This document shows positions 13,064-22,000 of a stretch of DNA of 64,000 nucleotides, piece by piece (position 1 is the stretch's first letter; each line of letters starts with the position of its first letter). The notes under the pieces were generated by a model that was not told the DNA's origin, made no database searches, and saw only the letters and a program-made list of their open reading frames with translations. The DNA lies in NCBI GenBank assembly GCA_035308365.1, contig DATGGU010000104.1:1-64000 (forward strand). Direction: 5' to 3'. The DNA comes from PALSA-505 sp035308365 (GTDB lineage: Bacteria; Actinomycetota; Actinomycetes; Streptosporangiales; Streptosporangiaceae). The position numbers and the translations under genes are program-made.

Positions 13064-13719
13064 GGCTGACGCAGCTCCTTTCCGAATGGCCGCGGGCCCG
13101 TCCAGCCCGCGAGCAGGCCGCGCACCTGGGTGATGTAAAGCCCCCCGGCGCACCAGTACAGTCCGGTACCCCAGATTGCGAACGCCCACCCGGTGACCCG
13201 CGCGAACGTCGCGGCCGGCCCGGCGTGCGCACCGAGGAACAGCAGCGGGAACGCGTACAGCAGGCACAGTGTCGCCGCCTTCCCGACGAAGCTGACCTGC
13301 AACGTGCCGAAGCCGCGCCGCCTCAGCGCGGCCAGCGCCACACCGACGGCCAGTTCGCGTGCGGCGAGCAGGCCCACCAGCCACCAGCCGATGATGCCCC
13401 GGACGGCCAGCCCGATGAGCGTGGCTGCGATGTAGAGCCGGTCCGCCGCCGGGTCGAGCACCTGGCCGAGCCTGCTCTCCTGGCCCAGCGCGCGGGCGAT
13501 CTTGCCGTCCAGCCAGTCGGAGATCGCGGAGACGATCAGCACGCCGACGGCCCACGCGTCGGCGGTGGCCGTCCTCGGCCCGAGGACCAGCCACAGGAAC
13601 AGCGGCACTCCGAGCAGCCGGGCCACGCTGATCCCGTTCGGGATGGTCAGTACCCGGTCCCCCGCCTGCGCTGGCCCGCCCATGTCTCCGGCGTTCGCCG
13701 GCTCACTCACCTCCGGCAC
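13060..13719 (-). CDS. CDP-alcohol phosphatidyltransferase
   Basis: The product is 219 aa, an integral membrane enzyme. It carries the complete CDP-OH-P signature D-x2-DG-x2-AR-x8-G-x3-D-x3-D near residue 70 (DWLDGKIAR, then GQVLDPAADR). Five to six hydrophobic segments follow. The family transfers a phosphatidyl group from CDP-diacylglycerol to an alcohol such as glycerol phosphate or inositol phosphate; the sequence alone does not settle which. Mycobacterial PgsA2 (Rv1822) lies near garA and is the likely counterpart. The GTG start has GGGAGG about 10 nt upstream. A second in-frame GTG three codons on also sits near a GGAG and could be used. It is first in a two-gene operon with the nucleotidyltransferase. 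Confidence 0.88.
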   Translation of the reverse strand: MPEVSEPANAGDMGGPAQAGDRVLTIPNGISVARLLGVPLFLWLVLGPRTATADAWAVGVLIVSAISDWLDGKIARALGQESRLGQVLDPAADRLYIAATLIGLAVRGIIGWWLVGLLAARELAVGVALAALRRRGFGTLQVSFVGKAATLCLLYAFPLLFLGAHAGPAATFARVTGWAFAIWGTGLYWCAGGLYITQVRGLLAGWTGPRPFGKELRQP

Positions 13720-14106
13720 CGGCCGCCCACCTCCCTGCCCGTGACCCTACCTGCCGTGCCTGTGTCCGGCTGGGGTGGGCATGGCGGGCATCCCGTGGCT
13801 GGCCTGCGCTCGCCGCCACGGAGAGTGAACATCTGCCGGAAATTAGATGGATAGCACTTCCTTACGGAGTCCGCGATGCCGGTGCACATCACACCCGCCC
13901 TGCCGATGACAGGGCCGCGGCGGCGGGGACTACGTGACTCCCCTCTCCCGGTCAGCACCGTTCCCATCTACCAATCGGGGCAGAAGGTAAACGAAAAGCC
14001 AACTGAATCGCCCCGGGCAGGCAGCCAGGTCAGGCGCGGCTGTGCCGTGAAAGAGGTTCCCCGCCCCGGGGCTGGGGGGCCGGTTCCCCGGGGCGGGAGA
14101 AGGCGT
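13720..14106. other. 387-bp intergenic region with a strong terminator
   Basis: This lies between the 5' end of the phosphatidyltransferase gene and the 3' end of the first GH92 gene. The right part holds the hairpin listed at 14058-14100. The left part should carry the promoter for the phosphatidyltransferase operon; it is the less GC-rich stretch around 13830-13870, but I see no convincing -35/-10 pair. No open frame here looks coding. Confidence 0.6.
14058..14100 (-). terminator. GC-rich hairpin terminator after GH92 gene A
   Basis: Perfect 11-bp arms CCGCCCCGGGG (14061-14071) and CCCCGGGGCGG (14086-14096) enclose a 14-nt loop, 7 nt beyond the stop of the minus-strand GH92 gene. There is no T-tract, which is common for actinomycete terminators. 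Confidence 0.8.
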
Positions 14107-17100
14107 TCAGGACCCGGTGGAGATGGCCCAGATGCCGATGGAACCGTTAGCCACGTCGCTCGGCAGCGTGACGCTCGCGACCGTCTTCGAGCTGTCGACC
14201 GGGATGGTCTCGGCGAAGATGTAGGTGTTGATCGTCTGCGAACCGCCGCCGCAGTTGCGGTAGGGCAGCGTGGCCACGATCGTGTTGCCGAACAGCACCT
14301 GGCTGGAGCCCGCGGCCAGGGTCCAGTCGGACATCCCCAGCGGAGCCGTGGACGTGGACCCGTCGGTGTAGGTGATCGTCGCGTCGCCCACCGAGCCCGT
14401 GGTCCCGGCGTCGACCGCGCTGCCGAGGAACCCGATCTGGGCCGCCCCGGCCGGCGCGCTCACCGGCAGCGTCTGGCCGCCGGCGATCACGGCGTCCGGG
14501 TTGCCCGCCGTCACGTTGGGCCAGGTGTAGTTCAGCCCGCCCGAGGTGATACTGGCGCCCGGGGTCAGGCCCACGGCGTTCAGCGCCTGCTGCGAGTAGC
14601 TGCAGCCGACACCGTCGTAGTCCGCCGCGGACGGGTTGCTGTCGTCGCTGATCCCGGTGACATTCCAGTACGGTGACAGGTCACCGGGCCTGGCCACGAT
14701 CACCGACAGCGGCACGGCGACGATGGTCCCGGCCGCGCTGGTCAGGTTGAACGTGACCGGGTAGGCCCCGTCCGCCGAACCACCGGTGACGCTGATCGTC
14801 GTGGCGGCCGTCCCGCCGGCCGGCACCGAGAGCGAGCCGCTCGCCGGGCTGACCGTGACCCCGCTCGGCACGCTGGCCGTCCAGTTGACGGTCTGCGCGC
14901 TGCCGGTCAGCGACTGTACCGTCAGCTTGGTCGTGGCCGCACCGCCCGGCTGCAGGTACAGCGCGGACGGGCTGAGCGAGGCGGTGGCCGCGAACACCGG
15001 GCCGTAGGACGGCGGGGCGTCGGCCGCCGCGCTGCCCCACGAGCTCGGCTGGGTGCCGAGCGTCCAGTCCAGCGTCGCGCCCTTGGCCAGCTTGGAGTAG
15101 GGCACGTAGAGCTTCTGGTAGCTCTTGCCGTTGAGCATCAGCGACTGGACGTAGAACCTGGTCGGCGACGCCCCTGGCGCGTTGATGCTGACCGTGTTGC
15201 TGTCCGGCAGGTTGATGACCACGTGCGGGAAGCCGGGGCCGGTGAACACGAGGTTCCCGCTGCCCGAGTTCTCCGGGTACATGCCCAGCATTTCCCAGAT
15301 GAACGAGGAGCTGTTCGCGCCCAGGTCGTCGTTGTTGGCCAGGCCGAACGGGCCGGGCGAGTACATGCTGTTGCGGATGTTGTTGACCGCCTGCTGCGTG
15401 CCGGCCGGGTCGCCGGCGTAGTCCAGCGCGTTCTGCTCACCGAAGTCGAACTCGTTGGTGAGCTGTGCGTACATCCCGAAGCCGTTGGGCTGGGAGAGGT
15501 ACTGCCGGAGTTCGGGCACCACCTTGGAGTCGCCGCCGAGCAGCGAGAACAGGCCGGCGTAGTCGTTCGGCACGTTCCACAGGTACTCGTAGGCGTCACC
15601 CTCGACGTAGGGCGAGCTGTCGGTCGGGGTGACCCCGGACTCGAACGAGCCGTCCGTCATGCGCGGGGTGAGCAGGCCGTTGGAGCCGTCGAACAGGTTG
15701 ACCCAGTTGTTGGCCCGCTTCTGCAGCATGGCGGCGTCGGTGCTGTCGCCGAGCGCGGCGGCGAACCGCGACAGGGCGAAGTCCTCGTTGTCGTATTCAA
15801 GGAGGGTGGAGGGGAACCCGTGCGCGTTGCAGCACCCGTAGGAGCCGTTCTCCGGCAGGTAGCCGTACTTCTGCTCGAGCGCCTCGCCGGGCCGCACGTC
15901 GTTGACCGTGGTGGCCTGGGCCAGCATGTCCTTCAGCGCGGTCTTCTGGTCGAAGTTGCGCGCGCCGAAGGCGTAGGAGTCGGCGATGATCGAGTCCGTC
16001 GGGTCACCGACCATGACGTAGTTGTTCAGGTTCAGGTAGCCCCACTGCTGCAGGAGCTTGTCCTGCGCGTAGTAGTTGAGCTGTGACTGCGCCTGGTCGC
16101 CTGCCGCCCCCGGGTCGAGCATCGCCTGCAACTGGGACAGCGAGTGGTAGATGTCCCAGCCAGAGTAGATGCCGTACTGGTTCTGCTGCCTGCCCGAGAT
16201 CTTGTGCACCTTCATGTCCGCGCCCATGTACTGCCCGTTCACGTCGCTGCTGATGTTGGGCTGCATGAAGTCCTTGTACAGCAGGCTGTAGAACTGCTGG
16301 GTCTGGGCGAACGTGCCGCCGGAGACCTGGATCCGGCCGAGCAACTGGTTCCAGGCGAGCTGGGCGGCGCCCTTGACGCTGGCGAAGTTCCAGTCCGGGT
16401 TCTCGCTCTGCCAGTTGAGCGTGGCGTTGGCCGTGCTCACGTAGGAGATGCCGACCTTGGCCTCGATCACCGGCTGGCTGGTGGTGTCGAAGGTGAGGAA
16501 GACGCCCTCGGGGGTGCCCGAACCGGACCCCGTGATCACCTGGGACGCGGTGAACGGGTGGTTGAACACCATGCTGAAGTAGACGGTGTAGAGCTGCACC
16601 TGGCCGTCGTTGACGGTCTCGCCGCAGAAGTCACCGCTGGTCACCGAGCCGGTGACCTCGTTGTTGCCGACAACATGAGCGGTCTCGTTGATGTCGCCGT
16701 TCTGGCTGTTGTCCAGCTTGATGAGGAAGTCGGCCGCGGTGGTCTTCGGGAAGGTGAACCGGCCCATCGCGCTGTGCGGCGTCTCGGCGAACTGCGAGGT
16801 GATCGTGTTCGGCAGGTTGCTCTCCGCCGAGTAGTAGCCGGCCTGGGCGACCTCGCCGGTGTTGGTGAACGACGTGGTCACGTTCGCCGGGTCCCCCGGG
16901 GGCAGCGCGCCCGTCATCGGCAGGATCGGGATGTCCCCGGCGGCGCCGCAGCCCGGCCCGCTGATATGGGTCAGGCTGTAGCCGGTGAGCTGGGAGTCGC
17001 CGTAGCCGTAGCCGCCGCCGGCGTTACGGTCTGGCATGGTGTCCGGGCTCCACTGGACCATGCCGTACGGCACGTCGGCGCCCGGGAAGGTGTTGCCGCC

Positions 17101-17475
17101 CCCGCTGGTCCAGGTGCGCGTGTCCACCATCGTGGCGGGATCGGTGACCAGGTGCTTGATCGTGGTCTTGTTCCTGGTGCCCGGCGGCAGGAGCCCGGCG
17201 TTCAGCGGGTGCGCGCAGTCGGCCGCCAGGTGCCCGTTCGGCTTCTTGGTGCAGGTCGCCGTTCCCACGTGCAAGGCTGGATGGCCGGGGTGGGTCGCGG
17301 CCAGTGCCGGGGCGACCCCGGACAGCAGTCCGGATCCGAGCACGCCGGCCGCCAGCAGGGCCGTGGCCATGCTGGTCTTGCCGGGACCACACCCTATGGC
17401 GCTTGTTTTGCCGGGGCCACACCCTGCGGCTGCGGCCGGATCCCGGGCGAAGTGCGACGTGAACGTGCGTCTCAT
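14107..17475 (-). CDS. Secreted GH92 family alpha-1,2-mannosidase-like enzyme (copy A)
   Basis: The product is 1122 aa. A long signal region ends near residue 60 (LLSGVAPALA-ATHPGH). The GH92 body runs from about 100 to 800 with family motifs VDTRTWTSGGGNTFPGADVP, HISGPGCGAAGDIPILP, SGWDIYHSLSQLQAMLDP and NNDDLGANSSSFIWEMLGMY. An Ig-like NEW3-type segment follows (VNWTASVPSGVTVSPASG). One ~190-residue beta-sandwich module ends the protein (ISDDSNPSAADYDGVGCSYS ... SVTLPSD). GH92 enzymes are Ca2+-dependent exo-alpha-mannosidases acting on mannans and N-glycans; the substrate here is inferred. The ATG start has AAGGAGG 10 nt upstream. The signal peptide contains a duplicated GCGPGKTS octapeptide. 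A LacI-type palindrome lies 176 bp upstream. Confidence 0.92.
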   Translation of the reverse strand: MRRTFTSHFARDPAAAAGCGPGKTSAIGCGPGKTSMATALLAAGVLGSGLLSGVAPALAATHPGHPALHVGTATCTKKPNGHLAADCAHPLNAGLLPPGTRNKTTIKHLVTDPATMVDTRTWTSGGGNTFPGADVPYGMVQWSPDTMPDRNAGGGYGYGDSQLTGYSLTHISGPGCGAAGDIPILPMTGALPPGDPANVTTSFTNTGEVAQAGYYSAESNLPNTITSQFAETPHSAMGRFTFPKTTAADFLIKLDNSQNGDINETAHVVGNNEVTGSVTSGDFCGETVNDGQVQLYTVYFSMVFNHPFTASQVITGSGSGTPEGVFLTFDTTSQPVIEAKVGISYVSTANATLNWQSENPDWNFASVKGAAQLAWNQLLGRIQVSGGTFAQTQQFYSLLYKDFMQPNISSDVNGQYMGADMKVHKISGRQQNQYGIYSGWDIYHSLSQLQAMLDPGAAGDQAQSQLNYYAQDKLLQQWGYLNLNNYVMVGDPTDSIIADSYAFGARNFDQKTALKDMLAQATTVNDVRPGEALEQKYGYLPENGSYGCCNAHGFPSTLLEYDNEDFALSRFAAALGDSTDAAMLQKRANNWVNLFDGSNGLLTPRMTDGSFESGVTPTDSSPYVEGDAYEYLWNVPNDYAGLFSLLGGDSKVVPELRQYLSQPNGFGMYAQLTNEFDFGEQNALDYAGDPAGTQQAVNNIRNSMYSPGPFGLANNDDLGANSSSFIWEMLGMYPENSGSGNLVFTGPGFPHVVINLPDSNTVSINAPGASPTRFYVQSLMLNGKSYQKLYVPYSKLAKGATLDWTLGTQPSSWGSAAADAPPSYGPVFAATASLSPSALYLQPGGAATTKLTVQSLTGSAQTVNWTASVPSGVTVSPASGSLSVPAGGTAATTISVTGGSADGAYPVTFNLTSAAGTIVAVPLSVIVARPGDLSPYWNVTGISDDSNPSAADYDGVGCSYSQQALNAVGLTPGASITSGGLNYTWPNVTAGNPDAVIAGGQTLPVSAPAGAAQIGFLGSAVDAGTTGSVGDATITYTDGSTSTAPLGMSDWTLAAGSSQVLFGNTIVATLPYRNCGGGSQTINTYIFAETIPVDSSKTVASVTLPSDVANGSIGIWAISTGS

Positions 17476-17927
17476 GGTGAGAGTCCTCCTTGGGAAGGTC
17501 CGGGCGCGCATCGTCCGGCACCCCCCTGAGGCCCCCAGGCCCGTGTCCCGGCACGGTGTTTGCCTGCACAGTTTTCTTGCTGGCGCAGCCGACTGCTCTT
17601 GGGTGGTGTTGCGTCGTGGGTGAAGCTGTGTCTTGGTGGTGCTGACTGCGGGTGGGTGACAACGTTGTCACCCACCGGCGATTCTTTCCCGGATTCCAGT
17701 CGCCCGTCAACGGTTCCCGTTAAATCGCCCCGAATGGTGAAGGAAGGTCATACCTCCCCTGGCGTATGCCGGTGACACCTACGGCAGTAGTACCTCACCG
17801 GCCGGCTACCCCCTAAGGCGACCGCCAAGACGCTCCGCCAGGCCGACGACACCGCCCCCACCGGGCTGTGAAGATCGGTGTACCGGGCAGCCGAGTCCCA
17901 GCGGCCCGGTACGGAAAGGGGCATCCA
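17476..17927. other. 452-bp divergent intergenic region
   Basis: This separates GH92 copy A (minus) from the DUF1707 gene (plus) and contains the LacI-type operator at 17651-17676. Open frames crossing it (for example one continuing downstream from 17560) have no family signal and low coding character. The 300 bp on the GH92 side is the transcribed leader or promoter. Confidence 0.6.
17651..17676. promoter_or_regulatory. LacI-family operator, perfect 26-bp palindrome
   Basis: The half-site is GGTGGGTGACAAC and its exact reverse complement follows without a spacer, giving the central AACGTT with the CG step typical of LacI-family operators. The same 14-bp core TGACAACGTTGTCA recurs at 23428-23445 before the second GH92 gene. 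It most likely represses the mannosidase gene until a mannose-type inducer is present (inference). No LacI gene is in the window. Confidence 0.85.
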
Positions 17928-18350
17928 ATGACGGGAAGCACACCAGCGTCCGGACTGCGGGTATCCGACGCCGAACGCGACGCCGTAGCCGCTGAACTCG
18001 CCGAGCATCTCAGGGTCGGCCGGCTTGAGCTGGACGAGTTCGACGAGCGGGTGGGCCGGGCCATCGGCGCCCGGACCCGCGGCGACCTCGACCGGCTGCT
18101 CGCCGACCTCCCCCGCGCGCTGCCACCGCCACCCCCGGCGCCCGCCCGCCGCCCGGGCCCGCCGTTCCTCCTGCTGGCAATCCTGATCTTCGCAGCGGGC
18201 ACGGCCATCCTTGGCGGCCTCAGCCACGCGCCAGCCACCTGGGGACACGGCGACTGGCACCAGCACGCCGTCTGGCCGTTCTGGCTGCTGTGGTGGCTGG
18301 TTCCGCTCGCCATCCTCGCCGCCCGCCGCCTGCGCAGCAGCAGGCGCTAA
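17928..18350 (+). CDS. DUF1707 (SHOCT-like) membrane protein
   Basis: The product is 140 aa. The first ~55 residues are the DUF1707 domain (LRVSDAERDAVAAELAEHLRVG, then GRLELDEFDERV and ARTRGDLDRLLADLP). A Pro-rich linker leads to two hydrophobic segments (FLLLAILIFAAGTAIL and WPFWLLWWLVPLAILAA) separated by a His-rich loop (WGHGDWHQHAVW). DUF1707 proteins are common small actinobacterial membrane proteins of unknown function. The ATG with GGAAAGGGG 6 nt upstream is the start; a longer frame 20 codons upstream has no ribosome-binding site. Confidence 0.85.
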   Translation: MTGSTPASGLRVSDAERDAVAAELAEHLRVGRLELDEFDERVGRAIGARTRGDLDRLLADLPRALPPPPPAPARRPGPPFLLLAILIFAAGTAILGGLSHAPATWGHGDWHQHAVWPFWLLWWLVPLAILAARRLRSSRR

Positions 18351-18517
18351 CCCCGCGGCAGTTGAGGACCTCCCCAGCCAAAGGCCGGCCGCCATCCCGG
18401 GCACCGCCACGCGCACACCCGGTCGATGTGACATCACCTGGCACCAGCCAGCCCTCCAGCACGCGCCCGGCCGGTGCCGCGGCGCCCTGGCAGCTCACCG
18501 ACAGGAGCCAACCACCC

Positions 18518-18979
18518 ATGACAACGACCAGCAGCACAACCAGCCCCGCCCCGGCACAGCAGGCACGCAGGCTGGCCACCTTGCGCGGCGCCAGCCTTGG
18601 CGCCCTGGTCATGCTGATCGTGCAGTTCGGCCTGGGTGTGGGGGTCAACCTCTACGTCAGCCTGCCCGCGGCGGGCAGCGGCGGCCGCAAGGTCAGCCAG
18701 GCGTTTTCCAACGGGCCGCTGCTGGTCCTGCACGTCGCGGTTGGCCTGCTGCTCATCGTGGCCGCGATCAGCCTGCTGGTCCGGGCCATCGTGGCCAGGC
18801 ACGTCCCGGTCATCGTTGCCTCGGCCGTTGGCCTGCTCGCCATCATCTTCGCCGCGACCCAGGGGTTCAGCTTCGTCCATGACAGCACGAACGCGGCCTC
18901 GATGGCGATGGCCACCGCCACCGGCGTAGCCATGTTCTGCTACGCCATCGCCCTGTTCCTGGTCCGCCCGTCATCCTGA
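18518..18979 (+). CDS. Four-helix integral membrane protein of unknown function
   Basis: The product is 153 aa. Four hydrophobic helices are visible: LGALVMLIVQFGLGVGVNL, LLVLHVAVGLLLIVAAISLL, VIVASAVGLLAIIFAATQGF and AMATATGVAMFCYAIALFLV. A histidine sits in helix 2 (LHVAVG) and another after helix 3 (FVHDSTN). This spacing resembles small cytochrome-b561-like or heme-bearing four-helix proteins, but I cannot assign a family. The ATG follows AGGAG by 10 nt. The gene lies 167 bp after the DUF1707 gene and ends in a shared bidirectional terminator. Confidence 0.75.
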   Translation: MTTTSSTTSPAPAQQARRLATLRGASLGALVMLIVQFGLGVGVNLYVSLPAAGSGGRKVSQAFSNGPLLVLHVAVGLLLIVAAISLLVRAIVARHVPVIVASAVGLLAIIFAATQGFSFVHDSTNAASMAMATATGVAMFCYAIALFLVRPSS

Positions 18980-18993
18980 CCCGGAAAGGCCGG

Positions 18994-19029
18994 GGGGCCC
19001 GGCCCGGCTTCCCGCCCGGGCCGGGCCCC
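18994..19029. terminator. Bidirectional terminator between convergent genes
   Basis: Perfect 14-bp arms GGGGCCCGGCCCGG and CCGGGCCGGGCCCC enclose an 8-nt loop, between the stop of the plus-strand membrane protein gene and the stop of the minus-strand GH92 copy B. Confidence 0.85.
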
Positions 19030-19040
19030 ACGGCACCAGG

Positions 19041-22000
19041 TCAGCTCAGGCTGACCGCGAAGATGTGCATTGCGGTGATGCTCGATCCGACGCTGCCGCT
19101 CACGTCCGGGAAGGTGATCGAGGCTACCGTCTTCGACGAGTCGACCGGGACGGTCGTGGCGAAGACGTACATGGTGATGGACTGCGACGAGCCGCCGATG
19201 GAGTTCCGGTACGGCATGGTGGCCACGGCGACGTCACCGCCGCCCGGCGACTGCGCCCAGTCGGTGAACGACACGGTCTGCGTGGAGGACGTGCCGTCGG
19301 TGTAGTTGATGGTGATCGTGCCCTGCGACGACCCGTTGGTGGACGAGCCGAGCAGTCCCAGTGAGGTGGCACCTGAGGTCCCGTTCACCAGCATGGTCTG
19401 CCCGGCGGCAAGGATGTTGTCCTTGCCGCAGGCGGCCACGTTGGGCCAGGTGAACGTGTGGCCGTCGGCGGTGACCGTGGCGCCGGGTGTCAGGTTGTCC
19501 GCGGCCAGCGCGTCGGCCGAGTAGCTGAAGCCGTCGCCGTCGTAGTTGGCACACGACTGGTTGTTGTCCGGCGAGATGCCGGCATTGTCGTAGTAGTCGG
19601 CCGGGTTGGAGGTGGGCGTGATCTGCAGCACCGGGGTGTCCGACATCGCCCCGCTGCTGTTCACCACGGTCACCGAGGCAACCGTGCCGGGCGCCACCGC
19701 CCACACGCCGTTAGGCCCGCTGGGCGTGGGCACGGTGAAGGTGATCGCCGTGTCGCTCCAGCTGTCGATCTGGAAGGTGGCCAGGTTGCCCGGTGCCCCC
19801 CAGTTGACGCCGTTGTCGGAGAAGGCGACGTAGCCCGAGCCCTGGGTGGCGCCGAAGCCGGAGCCGTTGATCGTCACCTGCTGGCCCGCCGCCGCGGTGG
19901 CCGGGCTGAGCGAGGCCGCCACCGGCGGGCTCAGCGCCTGGCTGGAGGTGCCGATGGCGAAGATGTGCAGCGCGCCCCGGGTGGCCCCGTTGGGCAGCGT
20001 GACGCTGGTGAGCGTCTTGCTGGGATCCACCGGCAGCCCGGCGAAGAAGACGTTGGTGCTGACCGTGTCCTGCCCGCCCGGGCAGCCCGCGCAGTTGCGG
20101 TAGGTCATGTGGGCCGCGATCTGGTTGCCGTAGGAGGGCTGTGATCTGCCCGCGTTCAGCGTCCAGTCGCTCAGTCCCAGCCAGAACTGGGCCTTGCTGC
20201 CGTCGGAGTAGTGCAGCGTGGCCACCCCCTGGCTGGGCCCGTTGGTGGCCGAGCCGAGGAACCCGAGGGTCTGGGTGCCCGCCGGGGCGTTCACCGTGAT
20301 CTGCTGCCCGCTGGCAATGGTGTTGTCCGGGTAACCGGGTGCGGGCAGCGGCCAGGTGAACGGCACACCGCCCACGGTGGTGGTCTGGCCGGCCGTCAGC
20401 CCGGCGGCGGCCAGCGCTTCCTGCGAGTAGCTGTTGCCGTCGTTGTCGAAATCCGCCACGTTCACGTCGGAGTTGCTGGAGATCCCGGCGTTGTTGTACG
20501 AGGCGAGCAGGCTGCCCGGCTGGGCCACCAGCACGGTGATGTTCACCGTCGGCAGCGCGGTGCCGCCATCGCTGAGCGTGACCGGGACCGTGTAGAACGT
20601 CTGCGTCGCGGACGAGCTGGCGCTCACGGTGAGCGTCTCGGTGCCCTGCCCGCTCGGCGGGACACTGAACCTCCCATTGCCCGAGCTCGTGGTGACGGTG
20701 AGCCCGGACGGGGCCGACACGCTGGACTGCACTTCCTGCTGGGACGTGGTTGCGTTCCGGCCCACGATCTGCACGGTGGCGGTGCCACCCGGGGCCACCG
20801 TGACCTGCTGGCTGGAGGCGGCCGCGACCACCGGCCGCAGGCCGGAGGGGTAGGACGGCGGGGCGTCCTGCGGGGCGGTACCCCATGTGCTTGGGCTGCT
20901 GCCCAGCGTCCAGTCCAGGGTGGAGCCCTGGGACAGGGTGGAGAACGGCACGTACAGCTTGCTGTACGGGCTGCCGTTGATCTTCAGGTTCTGCACGTAG
21001 TAGCTGGTGGACGAGGCGCCCGGCGCGTTGATGTTGATCGTGTGGCCGTTCGGCAGGTTGATCGAGGCCTGCGGGAAGTGCGGGCTCGCGAACACCAGGT
21101 TGTCCGAGCCGGAGTTCTCCGGGTACATGCCCAGCATCTCCCAGATGAACGTCGAGCTGTTGGCCCCGAGGTCGTCGTTGTTGGGCAGGCCGCTGGGCCC
21201 GGGCGCGTACATGGTGTTGAGCATGGTGTTCACGGTCTGCTGGGTAGTCGCCGGGTCGCCGTCGTAGTCGCCCATGTACTGCTCACCGAAGTCGAACTCG
21301 TTGCTCAGCTCGGCGAACATGCCGTAGCCGTTCGGCTGGGAAAGGTACTGCCGCACCTCGGGTGCGACCGTCGAGTTGCCGCCGAGCAGCGAGAACAGCG
21401 CCGAGTAGTCGTTCGGCACGTTCCACAGGTACTCGTAGGCGTCACCCTCGACGTAGTACGGCTCGCCGTTCTCGTTGCTGAGCGGGGTCTCGCCCTGCAC
21501 GAACTGCCCATTCTCATACCGCGGGTTCAGCAGGTTGTTGTCCGGGTAGAACTGGTTTTCCCAGTTGTTGGCCCGCTGCTCCAGCATGGACGCGTCCTGG
21601 GTGTCCCCCAGGGCCGAGGCGAACTGGGCCAGGGCGAGATCCTCGGAGTCGTACTCGAGCAGGGTGGCCACGGTGCCGTGTGCGTTGCAGCACCCGTACG
21701 TGCCGTCGGCGGGCAGGTAGCCGTACTTGGCCTCCAGCGCCTCACCGGGCCGTACGTCGTTGACCGTGGTGGCCTGCTTGAGCATGTCGGCGAGGGCGTG
21801 CTGGGTGTTGAAGTTGCGCGCGCCGAAGGCGTAGTAGTCAGCGATGATCGACTGAGCGGGGTCGCCGACCATGACGTAGTTGTCCAGGTTCAGGTAGCCC
21901 CACTGCTGCAGGATCCCGTTCTCGTCGTAGTAGTTGACCAGCGACTGGGCCTGGTCGGACGCGGCCTGCGGGTCGAGCATGGCCTGGAGCTGGGACAGCG

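Noticed and set aside
17340..17475. Walker A-like GPGKTS in the GH92-A N-terminus
   Set aside because: It lies within the signal peptide, is duplicated, and has no P-loop fold around it.
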